From Rhodanobacteraceae bacterium (lineage in GTDB: Bacteria; Pseudomonadota; Gammaproteobacteria; Xanthomonadales; Rhodanobacteraceae): a DNA stretch of 64,000 bases. The notes beneath the pieces were generated by a model. The model saw only the letters and a program-made list of their open reading frames with translations. It had not been told where the DNA came from and searched no databases. Within the stretch, counting starts at the first letter, position 1. Each line of letters starts with the position of its first letter. The stretch spans positions 1 through 64,000 of the forward strand of contig JAACZU010000016.1 of assembly GCA_009996615.1 (NCBI GenBank), given 5' to 3'. The position numbers and the translations under genes were made by a program. Shown here piece by piece: positions 49,378 to 58,655 of this stretch.

Positions 49378-49445
49378 AGGGCCGTTGCGGCGTTGATGGC
49401 TGGGCGCCGCGCGAGCGAATCACCGTCGCATCCGCGTGGCGTTGC

Positions 49446-49515
49446 GCATGGTGGGACTCGCCGTGGTGCGGTTGCGTCGAGCCGGCTGCTGCGCGCGGCT
49501 GCGTCCCACCCGACG
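49446..49515 (+). repeat. GTGGGACTCGCC/GGCTGCGTCCCACC repeat, right copy 2
   Basis: A second direct copy 138 bases after the first, with an altered end (CCCACCCGACG). Between the copies is a 68-base stretch without recognisable content. Confidence 0.75.
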
Positions 49516-49560
49516 ACAGTACGGTTCGTGCCTGCGCCCTCTAGTGCTGAAGGAGCGGTG

Positions 49561-50154
49561 TCAGAACAGTTCCGGCGCGATCAGCCGCCGCACCGGTGCG
49601 AAGCTGCGCCGATGGATCGCACAGGGGCCGAGCCGTTCGAGCGCGGCGAGGTGCTCGGGCGTGGCGTAGCCCTTGTGGCGGGCGAAGCCGTAGCCGGGAT
49701 GGCGCGTGTCGAGTTCGCCCATCAGCGCGTCGCGTGCGGTCTTGGCGAGGATCGAGGCGGCGCTGATCGCCGCCTCGCTGGCGTCGCCGCCGATGATCGC
49801 GCGCGCCGGGCAGGGTAGCTCCTTGGGCAGGCGGTTGCCGTCGATCAGCGCCAGCGTCGGTGCGATGCTGAGTGCCTGCAGCGCACGCGTCATGCCGGCC
49901 AGCGTCGCGCCGAGGATGTTGAGCCGCTCGATCTCGTCGACCTCGACCATGACCACCGACCATGCCAGCGCGGCGGCACGGATCTGCGGCGCCAGCGCGT
50001 CGCGCTGCGCCTCGGCGAGTTGCTTGGAGTCGGCCAGGCCCTCGAGCGGGCGGGACGGATCGAGGATCACTGCGGCGACCACGACCGGCCCGGCCAGCGG
50101 GCCGCGGCCGGCCTCGTCGACGCCGGCGACGAGGGCTTCGGTAGCGATGCTCAT
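49561..50154 (-). CDS. rnhB: Ribonuclease HII
   Basis: The 197-residue enzyme removes ribonucleotides from DNA and RNA-DNA hybrids. The type 2 signature [19 protein letters not shown] carries the first two acidic ligands (DE). LIDGN gives the third and [19 protein letters not shown] the fourth and the substrate-binding Tyr. Length matches E. coli RnhB (198). The start ATG (50154) overlaps the stop of the upstream LTA-like gene in ATGA. In most relatives rnhB directly follows lpxB, so the coupling with an inserted membrane transferase is unusual. Confidence 0.97.
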   Translation of the reverse strand: MSIATEALVAGVDEAGRGPLAGPVVVAAVILDPSRPLEGLADSKQLAEAQRDALAPQIRAAALAWSVVMVEVDEIERLNILGATLAGMTRALQALSIAPTLALIDGNRLPKELPCPARAIIGGDASEAAISAASILAKTARDALMGELDTRHPGYGFARHKGYATPEHLAALERLGPCAIHRRSFAPVRRLIAPELF

Positions 50155-51884
50155 TCGTGCAGGTCGTGCAGCCTGGTGAAGATGTGGTCGTGGTACGAGG
50201 CCAGCATCTTCGTCTCCTTGCAGTCGAGGTAGCGGCCCTTGCAGCGCTCGCGCAGCAGAGTGTTGGCCTGCTGGAACGCGTCCTTCGGCACGCCGGCGAC
50301 ATCCAGCACGAGCGAGCCGAGGAACGCGATGTCGAGCACCGGGTAATCGAACTTGCGCCGCACCGGGAAATTCGACTTCAGCATGTAGTAGGTGACCCAG
50401 TTCGAGGTGTGTGCGGCTTCCTTCGGCACCTTCTTCGGGATCTGGTTGATCGCGCCGTCGAAGGACGGCTGGTGGTCGCCGAAGTGGACCAGCACGGCCG
50501 GCTGCTTGCCGCCGAGCAGCGACTTCTCCAGCTCGGCCAGCATCGCGTCGGACTGCTGCAGGCGCTCGAGGTAGTTGCCGAGGTTGAGGTTCAGCCAGTC
50601 ATCCAGCGCCTTCGGCTTGAACGTGCCGGGGAACAGCGGCTTGTCGTACGGCGGCGGCAGCTCGGCCAGCGGCACCATGTGCGGGCCGTGCTGGTGCAAG
50701 GTCAGCATGAACACGAACAGCGGCTGGTCCGGGTGCATGCGCTTCTCGTCGGCGTAGATGCGCTGGAACACCGCGAGCAGGTCGGCGTCGCGGCTCTTCC
50801 AGCCCAGGCCGTAGTCGGTGCCGTCGTAGAACGCGTCGAAGCCGTAGTAGTCGTAGGCGTTGCGTGCGTTGAGGAAATCGCCGCTCATCGGATACAGCGC
50901 GATCGTGCGGTAGCCGGCTTCGGAGAACGCCTTCGGCAAGGTGTAGGCGACGCGCGGGGCGAGGTTGTACGGCGCGTACAGGCCGGCGTTGCCGAACAGC
51001 GTGTGCGCAAGGCCGGTCAGGAACGAGAACTCGCTCGTCCAGGTGCCGCCGCCAAACGTGTGCACGCTCATCGGGCCGTGCGCGCGCGTCTGCCGGTCCG
51101 GCTCGAACATGCGCCGCTTGCACACCGGCAGCGTGCACAGCTTCAGGATGCGCGGATCGAACGTGCTCTCCTCGAGGATCGCGACCACGTCCGGGCGCGT
51201 CGGCGGCGCCTGCAGCGGCCGGTCCAGCTTCCAGTCGATGCCGTGGTCGACGTCCGGCGGGATCGCCGGCACGGTGATGACGGTGTCGTTGAACGAGGTG
51301 AAGAAGTCGGTGATGAAGCTGCGGTCGTTCACCGTGATCCACATCGGCTTGTTGAACACCGCGTTGAACGGGCCGTCCACCGACAGGCAGGTGACCAACA
51401 GGCAGCCGGCCGAGACCGCGCCGAGCCCGCGCGTGCCGATGCGTGCCGCGCGCGGATGCCGCGCGAGCAGCGTGGCGTGCTCGCGGCGGTATGCGACGAC
51501 CAGCAGCAGCGGCACCAGCACCAGCGTGGCGAGGCTGGCGCCGAGCAGCAGCGGATAGTGCGAGATGACCTCGAGCGTGCCGGCGTTGACGAAGTAGGCG
51601 AGGTCCGGCGCCAGCAGCGGCGTCGTCAGGTACATGAACTTGAGCGAGGCGGCGATCTCGATCACGCCGAACACCAGCGCGACGACGAGCAGCGAGAACG
51701 CCACGCGCGCGCTGGCGAACAGCGCCAGGAGCAGGCCGAGCAGGACCAGCGTGCCGGCGAAGATCCGCTCCGGTACGGTGTTTTCGGTCAGCGGGCCGAA
51801 TGCGACCAGCGCGGCGAACGCGAGCGCGGCCACGGCGCGCAGCAGCGGCGCGCGGCGGGCGGGAGGAGGGGCGGGGTCGATCAT
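50151..51884 (-). CDS. LTA-synthase-like membrane sulfatase/phosphotransferase (second copy)
   Basis: The 577-residue protein [18 protein letters not shown] has about five membrane helices (residues 15-180) and a periplasmic alkaline-phosphatase-fold domain. Motifs parallel the first copy: [30 protein letters not shown] and [14 protein letters not shown]. Shared cysteines ([11 protein letters not shown] here, CTVPACNVALF there) suggest a conserved disulfide. It lies between lpxB and rnhB and its TGA overlaps the rnhB ATG. A role in modifying lipid A, core or periplasmic glucan with phosphoglycerol or phosphoethanolamine is plausible from location and family, but not shown. GGGAGGAGGGGCGGGG lies upstream of the ATG. 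Confidence 0.85.
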   Translation of the reverse strand: MIDPAPPPARRAPLLRAVAALAFAALVAFGPLTENTVPERIFAGTLVLLGLLLALFASARVAFSLLVVALVFGVIEIAASLKFMYLTTPLLAPDLAYFVNAGTLEVISHYPLLLGASLATLVLVPLLLVVAYRREHATLLARHPRAARIGTRGLGAVSAGCLLVTCLSVDGPFNAVFNKPMWITVNDRSFITDFFTSFNDTVITVPAIPPDVDHGIDWKLDRPLQAPPTRPDVVAILEESTFDPRILKLCTLPVCKRRMFEPDRQTRAHGPMSVHTFGGGTWTSEFSFLTGLAHTLFGNAGLYAPYNLAPRVAYTLPKAFSEAGYRTIALYPMSGDFLNARNAYDYYGFDAFYDGTDYGLGWKSRDADLLAVFQRIYADEKRMHPDQPLFVFMLTLHQHGPHMVPLAELPPPYDKPLFPGTFKPKALDDWLNLNLGNYLERLQQSDAMLAELEKSLLGGKQPAVLVHFGDHQPSFDGAINQIPKKVPKEAAHTSNWVTYYMLKSNFPVRRKFDYPVLDIAFLGSLVLDVAGVPKDAFQQANTLLRERCKGRYLDCKETKMLASYHDHIFTRLHDLHE

Positions 51885-51949
51885 GCGGTGGCGGCCATCG
51901 GGCGCATCCTGCGCAGGCGCACGGCTGGCGTCAATGTGCGCGAACTCGC

Positions 51950-53215
51950 TCAAGCGTCGGCGGCCGGCCCGACCAGTTCGGCGATTGCCGCGGCGGCGCC
52001 GCGGCTGGCGTCGCCGCGCAGGGCCAGGTGCAGGCGGCGATACTCGGCCAGCAGCGCCGGATCGGGCGCGCGCGCCGCCAGCAGCGGGCGTATCGCGTCG
52101 GCCAGCGCGGCCGGCGTGCAGGCGTCCTGCATCAGTTCCGGCGCGAGGTCGCGCCCGGCCAGCACGTTTGGCAGCGCGTAGCGCGCGGTCTTGAGCATCC
52201 CGAACGCCTTGACGATGCGGTAGGTCAGCGGCGCGATGCGGTAGGCGACCACCATCGGCCGCTTCGCCAGCATTGCCTCGAGCGTGGCTGTGCCGGAGGC
52301 GAGCAGGATCGCGTCGGCGGCGATCATGGCTTCGTGCGCATGGCCGTCGAGGACGTGAATGGGGAATGGGGCATCGGGAAAGGAGGAAGCGGGCATGGCG
52401 GCTGCCGCGTGCCCTGCGATTCCCGTTTCCCGATTCCCGATTCCTGCCTTCGCGAGCACGCTCGCGAAGGCTTCGCGGCATCGGGCATTGGCCATCGGCG
52501 CGACGACCTGCAGGTGCGGGATCTCGGCGGCGAGCTGGCTTGCGGCGGCGAGGAAGTCGGCGCCGAGCCGCGCGATCTCGCCGAGGCGGCTGCCGGGCAG
52601 CAGCGCCAGCACCGGCGCGTCGGCCGGCAGGCCGAGCGCGGCGCGCGCGGCGGCGCGGTCGGGTTCGAGCGGGAACGCGTCGGCGAGCGGGTGGCCGACG
52701 AAGCGCGCATCGACGCCGTGGCGCGCGTAGATCGGCGGCTCCATCGGGAACAGGCACAGCACGCGGTCGGCGCTGCGGCCGATCTTCGCCGCGCGCTGCT
52801 GGCGCCAGGCCCAGATCGACGGGCTGACGTAGTGCACGGTGCGGATGCCGCCGCGCTTGAGCGTGCGCTCGAGGCCGAGGTTGAAGTCCGGCGCGTCGAT
52901 GCCGATGAACGCATCCGGCTGCCACGCGCGCACGCGCCGCGCGACATCGCGGCGGATGGCGAGCAGTCCGGGCAGGTGCCTGAGCACCTCGACCAGCCCC
53001 ATCACGGCGAGCTTCTCCGCCGGATACCAGGCCTCGAGTCCGGCCGCGACCATCCGCGGCCCGCCGACCCCGGCGAACTGCGCTTCCGGAAAGCGCTCGC
53101 GCAGCGCCGCGATCAGCCCGGCGCCGAGCAGGTCACCGGACGCCTCGCCGGCGACGAGGGCGAAGCGCTTCGCGCCGGGAATCGGGAATGGGGAATCGGG
53201 AATCGGAAACTGCAT
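51950..53215 (-). CDS. lpxB: Lipid-A-disaccharide synthase, with repeat-derived insertions
   Basis: This GT19 glycosyltransferase condenses UDP-2,3-diacylglucosamine with lipid X to give tetraacyldisaccharide 1-phosphate on the cytoplasmic face of the inner membrane. Motifs: ALVAGEASGDLLGAGL, VHYVSPSIWAWR, RFVGHPLAD, LLPGSRLGEI and LLASGTATLEAML. From ATG 53215 it has 421 residues, about 30-40 more than usual. The N-terminus MQFPIPDSPFPIPGAK is encoded by a GGGAAT repeat arm. A second repeat, in frame between AKAG and IHVLDG, adds about 27 residues (GIGNRETGIAGH then SSFPDAPFP). The frame is preserved, and active-site motifs on both sides are intact. The ORF-track start (53326) would add more repeat sequence and is less likely. 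It sits 107 bases after lpxA, separated by the repeat. Confidence 0.92.
   Translation of the reverse strand: MQFPIPDSPFPIPGAKRFALVAGEASGDLLGAGLIAALRERFPEAQFAGVGGPRMVAAGLEAWYPAEKLAVMGLVEVLRHLPGLLAIRRDVARRVRAWQPDAFIGIDAPDFNLGLERTLKRGGIRTVHYVSPSIWAWRQQRAAKIGRSADRVLCLFPMEPPIYARHGVDARFVGHPLADAFPLEPDRAAARAALGLPADAPVLALLPGSRLGEIARLGADFLAAASQLAAEIPHLQVVAPMANARCREAFASVLAKAGIGNRETGIAGHAAAAMPASSFPDAPFPIHVLDGHAHEAMIAADAILLASGTATLEAMLAKRPMVVAYRIAPLTYRIVKAFGMLKTARYALPNVLAGRDLAPELMQDACTPAALADAIRPLLAARAPDPALLAEYRRLHLALRGDASRGAAAAIAELVGPAADA
52357..52446. repeat. GGGAAT-family inverted repeat inside lpxB
   Basis: The arms GAATGGGGAATGGGGCATCGGG and CGATTCCCGTTTCCCGATTCCC face each other across about 35 bases, in the coding frame of lpxB. 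It is the only copy in the window that is fully within a conserved gene. Confidence 0.85.
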
Positions 53216-53319
53216 GTCGCCAGGTCGATGCGTGCTCGCGATCCGGACCCCGCGCTTGCCGTTGGCAGGAGCGGGCGCCTGCTCGCCCGATTCCCGATTC
53301 CCCATTCCCGATTCCCGGT
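53175..53319. repeat. GGGAAT-family inverted repeat between lpxA and lpxB
   Basis: The left arm CCGGGAATCGGGAATGGGGA and the right arm TTCCCGATTCCCCATTCCCG are strong inverted repeats around an 80-base centre. The right arm ends three bases from the lpxA stop (53325-53323) and the left arm lies within the lpxB N-terminal codons. Confidence 0.85.
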
Positions 53320-53322
53320 TCT

Positions 53323-54093
53323 TCACCTCGCCAACGCCCGCCCGCTGCGCTCGATGAAGTCGAGCAGCGCGGCGACGTCGGCGCTGTCCCTGGCCTGCTC
53401 GGCGAGCTTCTCGCGCGCCTCGGCCAGCGGCGTGCCGGCGACGTAGACGGTGCGGTAGGCGCGCTTGATCGCGGCGATGCGCTCGGCGTCGAAGCCGCGG
53501 CGCTTGAGGCCTTCGCTGTTGATGCCGCGCGGGCGCGCGTAGTCGCCGGCGATCATCACGAACGGCGGCACGTCGCCGTTGACGAGGCTGCCCATGCCGA
53601 CGAACGCGTGCGCGCCGATCTTGCAGAACTGGTGGATGCCGGTGAAGCCGCCGAGGATTGCGTGATCGCCGACCTCGACGTGGCCGGCGAGCGTGGCGTT
53701 GTTGGCGAACACGACATGGTTGCCGACGATGCAGTCGTGCGCGACGTGCACGTAGGCCATGATCCAGTTGTCGTCGCCGATGCGCGTGACGCCGCCGCCG
53801 TCGGCGGTGCCGCGGTTGAACGTGGTGAACTCGCGGATCACGTTGCGGTCGCCGATCACCAGCTCGCTGAGCTCGCCGTGGAACTTCTTGTCCTGCGGTT
53901 CGGCGCCGAGCGAGGCGAACTGGAAGATGCGGTTGTCGCTTCCGATGCGTGTGGCGCCCTCGATCACGACATGCGGACCGATGCGGGTGCGATCGCCGAT
54001 CTCGACATCCGGCCCGACGATGCTGTACGGGCCGATGTGGACATCGGCGCCGATCTTCGCGGCCGGGTCGACGAGGGCGGTCGCGTGGATCAT
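53323..54093 (-). CDS. lpxA: UDP-N-acetylglucosamine acyltransferase
   Basis: The 256-residue cytosolic enzyme transfers a 3-hydroxyacyl chain from ACP to the 3-OH of UDP-GlcNAc, the first step of lipid A synthesis. It is a left-handed beta-helix of hexapeptide repeats ([26 protein letters not shown]), with the catalytic His in [10 protein letters not shown] and the C-terminal helices from [14 protein letters not shown] onward. Length is as in E. coli (262). The start is ATG 54093, overlapping the fabZ stop by one base (TGATG); the ORF-track start at 54114 lies within fabZ. The overlap suggests translational coupling. Confidence 0.97.
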   Translation of the reverse strand: MIHATALVDPAAKIGADVHIGPYSIVGPDVEIGDRTRIGPHVVIEGATRIGSDNRIFQFASLGAEPQDKKFHGELSELVIGDRNVIREFTTFNRGTADGGGVTRIGDDNWIMAYVHVAHDCIVGNHVVFANNATLAGHVEVGDHAILGGFTGIHQFCKIGAHAFVGMGSLVNGDVPPFVMIAGDYARPRGINSEGLKRRGFDAERIAAIKRAYRTVYVAGTPLAEAREKLAEQARDSADVAALLDFIERSGRALAR

Positions 54094-54560
54094 CAGCGCG
54101 CGACCTCGGCGCAAAGCATCTCGGCTTCGGCTGCGAGCTGGTCGCCGACGAAGGCGCGGCCCTGGAACTGGCTCATGTTGCGCATCGAGCGCTTGTGCTC
54201 GACCTCCAGGCGCAACTGGTCGCCCGGCACGACGGTGCGGTTGAAGCGCGCGTTGTCGACCTTGACCAGGTAGAACACGGCCGGCTTGGCCGCCTCGTGC
54301 GGCACCGACAGCTTGATCATCACGCCGGCTGCCTGCGCCATCGCCTCCACGATCAGCACGCCCGGCATGACCGGGTGGCCCGGGAAATGGCCCTGGAAGA
54401 ACGGTTCGTTGATGGTGACGTTCTTCAGCGCGGTCACGCGCTTGCCTGGCTCGAGCGCGACGATGCGGTCGAGCAGCAGGAACGGATAGCGGTGCGGCAG
54501 GATCGCCGCGATCTGCTCGACGCCGATCGGGAGCTGCAGCGCGGCGGGGTGTTCGTTCAT
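54093..54560 (-). CDS. fabZ: 3-hydroxyacyl-ACP dehydratase
   Basis: The 155-residue hot-dog-fold enzyme dehydrates 3-hydroxyacyl-ACP in fatty acid elongation and competes with LpxA for the same substrate. The motif [13 protein letters not shown] and the catalytic [19 protein letters not shown] (His and downstream Glu) are complete. The ATG at 54560 overlaps the lpxD stop in ATGA, and GGAAGGAAGAAGA gives a strong ribosome site within lpxD. The ORF track merges it with an unrelated upstream extension to 55160. Confidence 0.97.
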   Translation of the reverse strand: MNEHPAALQLPIGVEQIAAILPHRYPFLLLDRIVALEPGKRVTALKNVTINEPFFQGHFPGHPVMPGVLIVEAMAQAAGVMIKLSVPHEAAKPAVFYLVKVDNARFNRTVVPGDQLRLEVEHKRSMRNMSQFQGRAFVGDQLAAEAEMLCAEVAR

Positions 54561-55582
54561 GGGTCTTCTTCCTTCCCGGCGGCGCCGACGCGCCGCGCGA
54601 TTTCGTCCAGGTGCCTGAAGCGCGCCGCGTTGCGCCGCCACAGCCGGTTCGGCTGGATCGGCGTGCCGGACGAGTATTCGCCGGGCTCGCGGAGCGAATG
54701 CGTGACCAGGCTCATTGCGGTCACGGTGACGCGATCGGCCAGGCTCAAATGACCGAGTATGCCAGCGCCGCCGCCGATCAGGCAGTATCGCCCGATCGTG
54801 GCGCTGCCGGCGACGGCGGCGCAGCCGGCCAGCGCGCTGTGCGCGCCGATGCGGACGTTGTGCGCGATCTGGATCTGGTTGTCGAGGCGCACGTCCTCCT
54901 CGAGCACGGTGTCGCCGAGCGCGCCGCGGTCGATGGTGGTGTTGGCGCCGATCTCGCAGTCGTCGCCGACGACGACGCCGCCGAGCTGCGGCACCTTGAT
55001 CCAATGGTCGCGATCGAACGCGAGGCCGAAGCCGTCGGCGCCGAGTACCGCGCCGGGATGGACCAGCACGCGCTTGCCGAGCGTGACGTCCTGCACCAGC
55101 GTCACGCGCGCGACCAGGCGCGATTGCGCGCCGACCGCGCAGTCGCGGCCGACGATGCAATGCGGCCCGAGCACCGCGCCGTCGTCGACGCGCGCGCCGT
55201 CCTCGATCACGCAGTACGGGCCGATGCTGGCGCCGGCGGCGATCGTGGCGGTGGCGGCGACGACCGCGCTGGGGTGGATGCCGGGCGCGGCGGCCGGCTG
55301 GCGTTCGTACAGCGCGGCGATCTTCGCGAACGCGACGTATGGGTCGCGCGCGATCAGGCAGGAGCCGTCCCAGGCGTCCGCGTCGGCTTCGCGCAGCACC
55401 ACGGCGGCAGCCTGCGTCTGCGCCAGCTGCGCGCGGTAGCGCGGGTTGGCGAGGAAGCCGAGCTGCGTCGGACCGGCTTGCGCCAGCGTGGCGACGCCGG
55501 CGATCGGCTGCTGGGGATCGCCGCGCATCGCGAGCTCGAAGCGCGCGGCGAGCTGGCCGAGGGTGAAGGTCGCGGTGGTCAT
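54557..55582 (-). CDS. lpxD: UDP-3-O-acylglucosamine N-acyltransferase
   Basis: The 341-residue enzyme adds the N-linked hydroxyacyl chain to UDP-3-O-acylglucosamine. It has the N-terminal uridine-binding domain ([16 protein letters not shown] to about residue 100), hexapeptide repeats ([25 protein letters not shown]) and the catalytic His in [16 protein letters not shown]. Its length equals that of E. coli LpxD. Start and stop overlap with skp (ATGA at 55582-55579) and fabZ (ATGA at 54560-54557), so translation is coupled in both directions. Confidence 0.97.
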   Translation of the reverse strand: MTTATFTLGQLAARFELAMRGDPQQPIAGVATLAQAGPTQLGFLANPRYRAQLAQTQAAAVVLREADADAWDGSCLIARDPYVAFAKIAALYERQPAAAPGIHPSAVVAATATIAAGASIGPYCVIEDGARVDDGAVLGPHCIVGRDCAVGAQSRLVARVTLVQDVTLGKRVLVHPGAVLGADGFGLAFDRDHWIKVPQLGGVVVGDDCEIGANTTIDRGALGDTVLEEDVRLDNQIQIAHNVRIGAHSALAGCAAVAGSATIGRYCLIGGGAGILGHLSLADRVTVTAMSLVTHSLREPGEYSSGTPIQPNRLWRRNAARFRHLDEIARRVGAAGKEEDP

Positions 55583-56130
55583 GGCGTGGACGCTTTCGGC
55601 GGCTGGCGGCGCAGGCGTTCGAGGATGCGCTCGGTCACGTCGACGCGCGGGCTGGCGTAGACGACCGGGCTCGGCACGATCAGGTCGAAGCCCTGCTCGC
55701 GCGCGAACTCAACCACCGCATCGTTGATCTCGCGCCAGCTGCGGTCGAGTTCCTGGTCGCTGCGCGTCTTCAACTCGGCGCGCAGGTTGTCGCGGTTGCG
55801 CTTGATCGAGCGGTCGAGTGCGTCGATCTCGCGCTGCAGCGCGTCGGCGTCCGCCTTCGGCAGCGTCGCGGCGGTGCGCGCCTGGCGCGCGCGCAGCTCG
55901 GCGGCGCGCTGCTCGTCGGCCTTCAGCGCGGCGTCGCGCGCGGCGAATTCACGCTCGAGCTTCTGCCGCCCGGCAAGCACCTGCGGCGCACTGTCGAGCA
56001 GGCGCTTCATGTCGACGTAGCCGATCTTCGTCGCTGCAGGCGTCTGCGCGTGCGCGCCGCCGGCAAGGGCCAGCGTCGAGGCGAGCAGCATCGCTAGCAA
56101 ACGGCCCGATGCTGATGCTGGCTGCGCCAT
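55579..56130 (-). CDS. skp: OmpH/Skp-family periplasmic chaperone
   Basis: The 183-residue precursor MAQPASASGRLLAMLLASTLALAGGAHA has a signal peptide cleaved near residue 28. The mature part starts KIGYVDMKRLLDSAPQ, the first strand of the Skp body, followed by long charged helices (about 60-140, rich in E/R/A) that form the tentacles, and ends with the IVPSPVVYASPRVDVTERIL strand. Skp binds unfolded outer-membrane proteins for delivery to BamA, whose gene is 49 bases upstream. Overlap with lpxD is four bases. Confidence 0.93.
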   Translation of the reverse strand: MAQPASASGRLLAMLLASTLALAGGAHAQTPAATKIGYVDMKRLLDSAPQVLAGRQKLEREFAARDAALKADEQRAAELRARQARTAATLPKADADALQREIDALDRSIKRNRDNLRAELKTRSDQELDRSWREINDAVVEFAREQGFDLIVPSPVVYASPRVDVTERILERLRRQPPKASTP

Positions 56131-56179
56131 CCGGCGTCTTCCTCGTTGCTGCGCCGTCCCCGGTGGACCTCGGTGTGGA

Positions 56180-58576
56180 TCAGAAGGTGTTGCCGAACGT
56201 GAACTGGATCATCTCGGTGTCGTCGCCGGGCTTCTTGCGGATCGGCTTGGCGAAGTTGATCACGATCGGGCCGACCGGTGCGCGCCACTGGAACGAGATG
56301 CCGGTGGACGCACGCAGCTCGCTGGCGCTCCAGCTCTTGTAGGGCTTGCAGGCGTCGAGCGTGCAGAGGGTGTTCTTGAACACGTTGCCGACGTCGACGA
56401 ACCAGGTCAGGCGCGTGCTGTCGTCGTTCTCCTTCATGAACGGCGTCGGGAAGATCACCTCGGCCGAGGCGACCGTCTTGAACGCGCCGCCGAGCGGCAG
56501 GCGGCAGTACTTGTTCGACGGCGGACAGTTGGTCGGGTCGAACACCGTGTACGGGCCGAGCGTGTTGTCGCGGAAGCCACGCACGTCGGAGACGCCACCG
56601 GCATAGAAATTCTCGAAGAACGGCAGGCCGCCGAGGTTGGCGATGTAGCGCGGGTGGTCCGCCGGCAGCACGCTCTTGGGCGCGTTCCAGGTGTCGCCGT
56701 AGCCGACCATGAAGTGGCCGTAGAAGGTCAGGCTGTCGGTCATGCGCAGGTACTGCGCGAAGCGGTAGTTGATCTTGTAGTACTCGACCGTCGAGCCCGG
56801 CAGCGTCGCTTCCAGCGACAGCGACTGCAGCGAGCCGCGGGTCGGGTTCCAGTAGCGGTTGCGCGTGTCGTGCGCCCACGACAGCTGCATGTTCCAGGTG
56901 TGGAACGTGCGGTGGCCGAGGTTGTCGATGTAGTCGACGATGTTCTGCGGCGTGCCGTAGTAGGCCGTGATGCCGGTCTTGCTGACGCCGAGCTGGGTGT
57001 TGATCGTGTCCGACTCGGTGATCGGCAAGCTCGCGTAGATGTTGAACGCGTCGGTGTTGCTGAGGTAGCTGGCGATGTTCTGCTCGCTCGCGTCCAGCTC
57101 GGTGTGCTGGATGTCGTAGCCGATGCCGATGCCGTCGTCGGTCAGGTACGGCTCGTAGTAGGACAGCTGGTAGCGCTGCAGGTACGAGCTGCGCATGGCC
57201 GACACCGACACGCGGTCGCCGCTGCCGAAGAAGTTGTTCTGCGTCACCGCGACGCTGCCGATCAGACCCTGCAGCTGCGAGTAGCCGAGGCCGAACGTGA
57301 ACTGGCCGGAGTTTTGCTCCTCGACCGCGACGGCCAGGTCGACCTGGTCCTCGGTACCGGGCACCTTGGGCGTCTCGATCGACACGGTCTTGAAGTAGCC
57401 CAGGCGCTGCAGGCGGATCTTCGAGCGGTCGATCGCCGCTTGCGAATACCAGGCGCCTTCGAGCTGGCGCATCTCGCGGCGAAGCACCTCGTCCTCGGTA
57501 TGCGAGTTGCCCTTGAACACGATCTGGCGCACGTAGACGCGCTTGCCCGGATCGATGAAGAAGTTGATGCCGACGGTGCGCTTTTCCTTGTCGATCGCCG
57601 GCAGCGGCTGCACTTCGGCGAACGCGTAGCCGATGTTGGACAGCGCCGCAGTGATCGCGTCGACCGACTGCTCGACCTTCTTGCGCGAGAACACGTCGCC
57701 GGCCTTGGCCTGGATCATCTTGCGCAGGTCGTCTTCCTTGAGCACCAGCGTGCCGGTCAGCTTGATGTCGCTGATCGTGTAGACCTCGCCTTCCTTGATG
57801 TTGGCGACGACGTACATCTTGCGCTTGTCGGGGCTGATCGAGACCTGGGTCGACTCGACGTTGAAGTCGGCGTAGCCGCGGTCCATGTAGTAGGACTGCA
57901 GCTTCTCGAGGTCGCCGGACAGCTTTTCGCGCGAGTACTGGTCGTCCTTGGAGTACCAGGAGGTCCAGTTCGAGGTATCGGACTCGAATTCCTCGCGGAT
58001 CGCCTTGTCCGGGAAGGTGGTGTTGCCGACGATGTTCAGGTGTTTGATCTTCGCCGCCTTGCCTTCGGCGATGTTGATCGCGATCTCGATGCGGTTGCGG
58101 TCGAGGTTGACGGTGGCGGTCTTGACCGAGACGTTGTACTTGCCGCGGTTGTAGTACTGGCGGGTCAGCTCGCTCTGTACCTCGGCCAGCTTGAGCGGAT
58201 CGTACGACTCGCCCTCGGCCAGGCCGATGCCCTTGAGGCCCTTGAGCAGGTCTTCTTCCTTGAGGTCCTTGTTGCCGCGGATCGCGATCTTGCTGATCTG
58301 CGGGCGCTCCTTCACGGTCACGACGAGGATGTCGCCCTGGCGGCCGAGCTGCACGTCGTTGAAGAAGCCGGTCTTGTACAGCGCGCGGATCGCCTGCTCG
58401 GCGCGGTCAGGCGTCAGCGCGTCGCCCTTCTCGACCGGCAGGTAGGTGAACACCGTGCCCGCGGCGATGCGCGACAGGCCGTCGATGCGGATGTCGGAGA
58501 TCGTGAACGTGTCGAATGCGGAGGCGTGGCGCGCGGCGAGAAAGGCGAGCAGGAAAACAGCGGCAATACGCTTCAT
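56180..58576 (-). CDS. bamA: Outer-membrane protein assembly factor BamA
   Basis: The 798-residue precursor starts MKRIAAVFLLAFLAARHASA (signal peptide about 20 residues), then five POTRA domains (about 22-420; FTISDIRIDGLSRIAAGTVFTYLP is the start of POTRA1). The 16-strand barrel follows, with VRGFRDNTLGP (the RGF motif of loop 6) and terminal FTFGNTF, which ends in the required aromatic. ATG 58576 is chosen with GGAAG five bases upstream; the ORF-track GTG is two codons earlier. It is the core of the BAM complex and lies 80 bases from rseP in the same direction. Confidence 0.97.
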   Translation of the reverse strand: MKRIAAVFLLAFLAARHASAFDTFTISDIRIDGLSRIAAGTVFTYLPVEKGDALTPDRAEQAIRALYKTGFFNDVQLGRQGDILVVTVKERPQISKIAIRGNKDLKEEDLLKGLKGIGLAEGESYDPLKLAEVQSELTRQYYNRGKYNVSVKTATVNLDRNRIEIAINIAEGKAAKIKHLNIVGNTTFPDKAIREEFESDTSNWTSWYSKDDQYSREKLSGDLEKLQSYYMDRGYADFNVESTQVSISPDKRKMYVVANIKEGEVYTISDIKLTGTLVLKEDDLRKMIQAKAGDVFSRKKVEQSVDAITAALSNIGYAFAEVQPLPAIDKEKRTVGINFFIDPGKRVYVRQIVFKGNSHTEDEVLRREMRQLEGAWYSQAAIDRSKIRLQRLGYFKTVSIETPKVPGTEDQVDLAVAVEEQNSGQFTFGLGYSQLQGLIGSVAVTQNNFFGSGDRVSVSAMRSSYLQRYQLSYYEPYLTDDGIGIGYDIQHTELDASEQNIASYLSNTDAFNIYASLPITESDTINTQLGVSKTGITAYYGTPQNIVDYIDNLGHRTFHTWNMQLSWAHDTRNRYWNPTRGSLQSLSLEATLPGSTVEYYKINYRFAQYLRMTDSLTFYGHFMVGYGDTWNAPKSVLPADHPRYIANLGGLPFFENFYAGGVSDVRGFRDNTLGPYTVFDPTNCPPSNKYCRLPLGGAFKTVASAEVIFPTPFMKENDDSTRLTWFVDVGNVFKNTLCTLDACKPYKSWSASELRASTGISFQWRAPVGPIVINFAKPIRKKPGDDTEMIQFTFGNTF

Positions 58577-58655
58577 CGTCACTTCCGTCTGGGCATCGTG
58601 GGGCCCGCGACGGGTACTGCCGCGGCCTGGTGTTTGTTTCGGGGCAGAACCGCGA

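Noticed and set aside
51950-53215. lpxB as a pseudogene
   Set aside because: The inserted repeat keeps the frame, and the N- and C-terminal motifs are intact with no stop codon; a functional protein with an extra loop is more likely.
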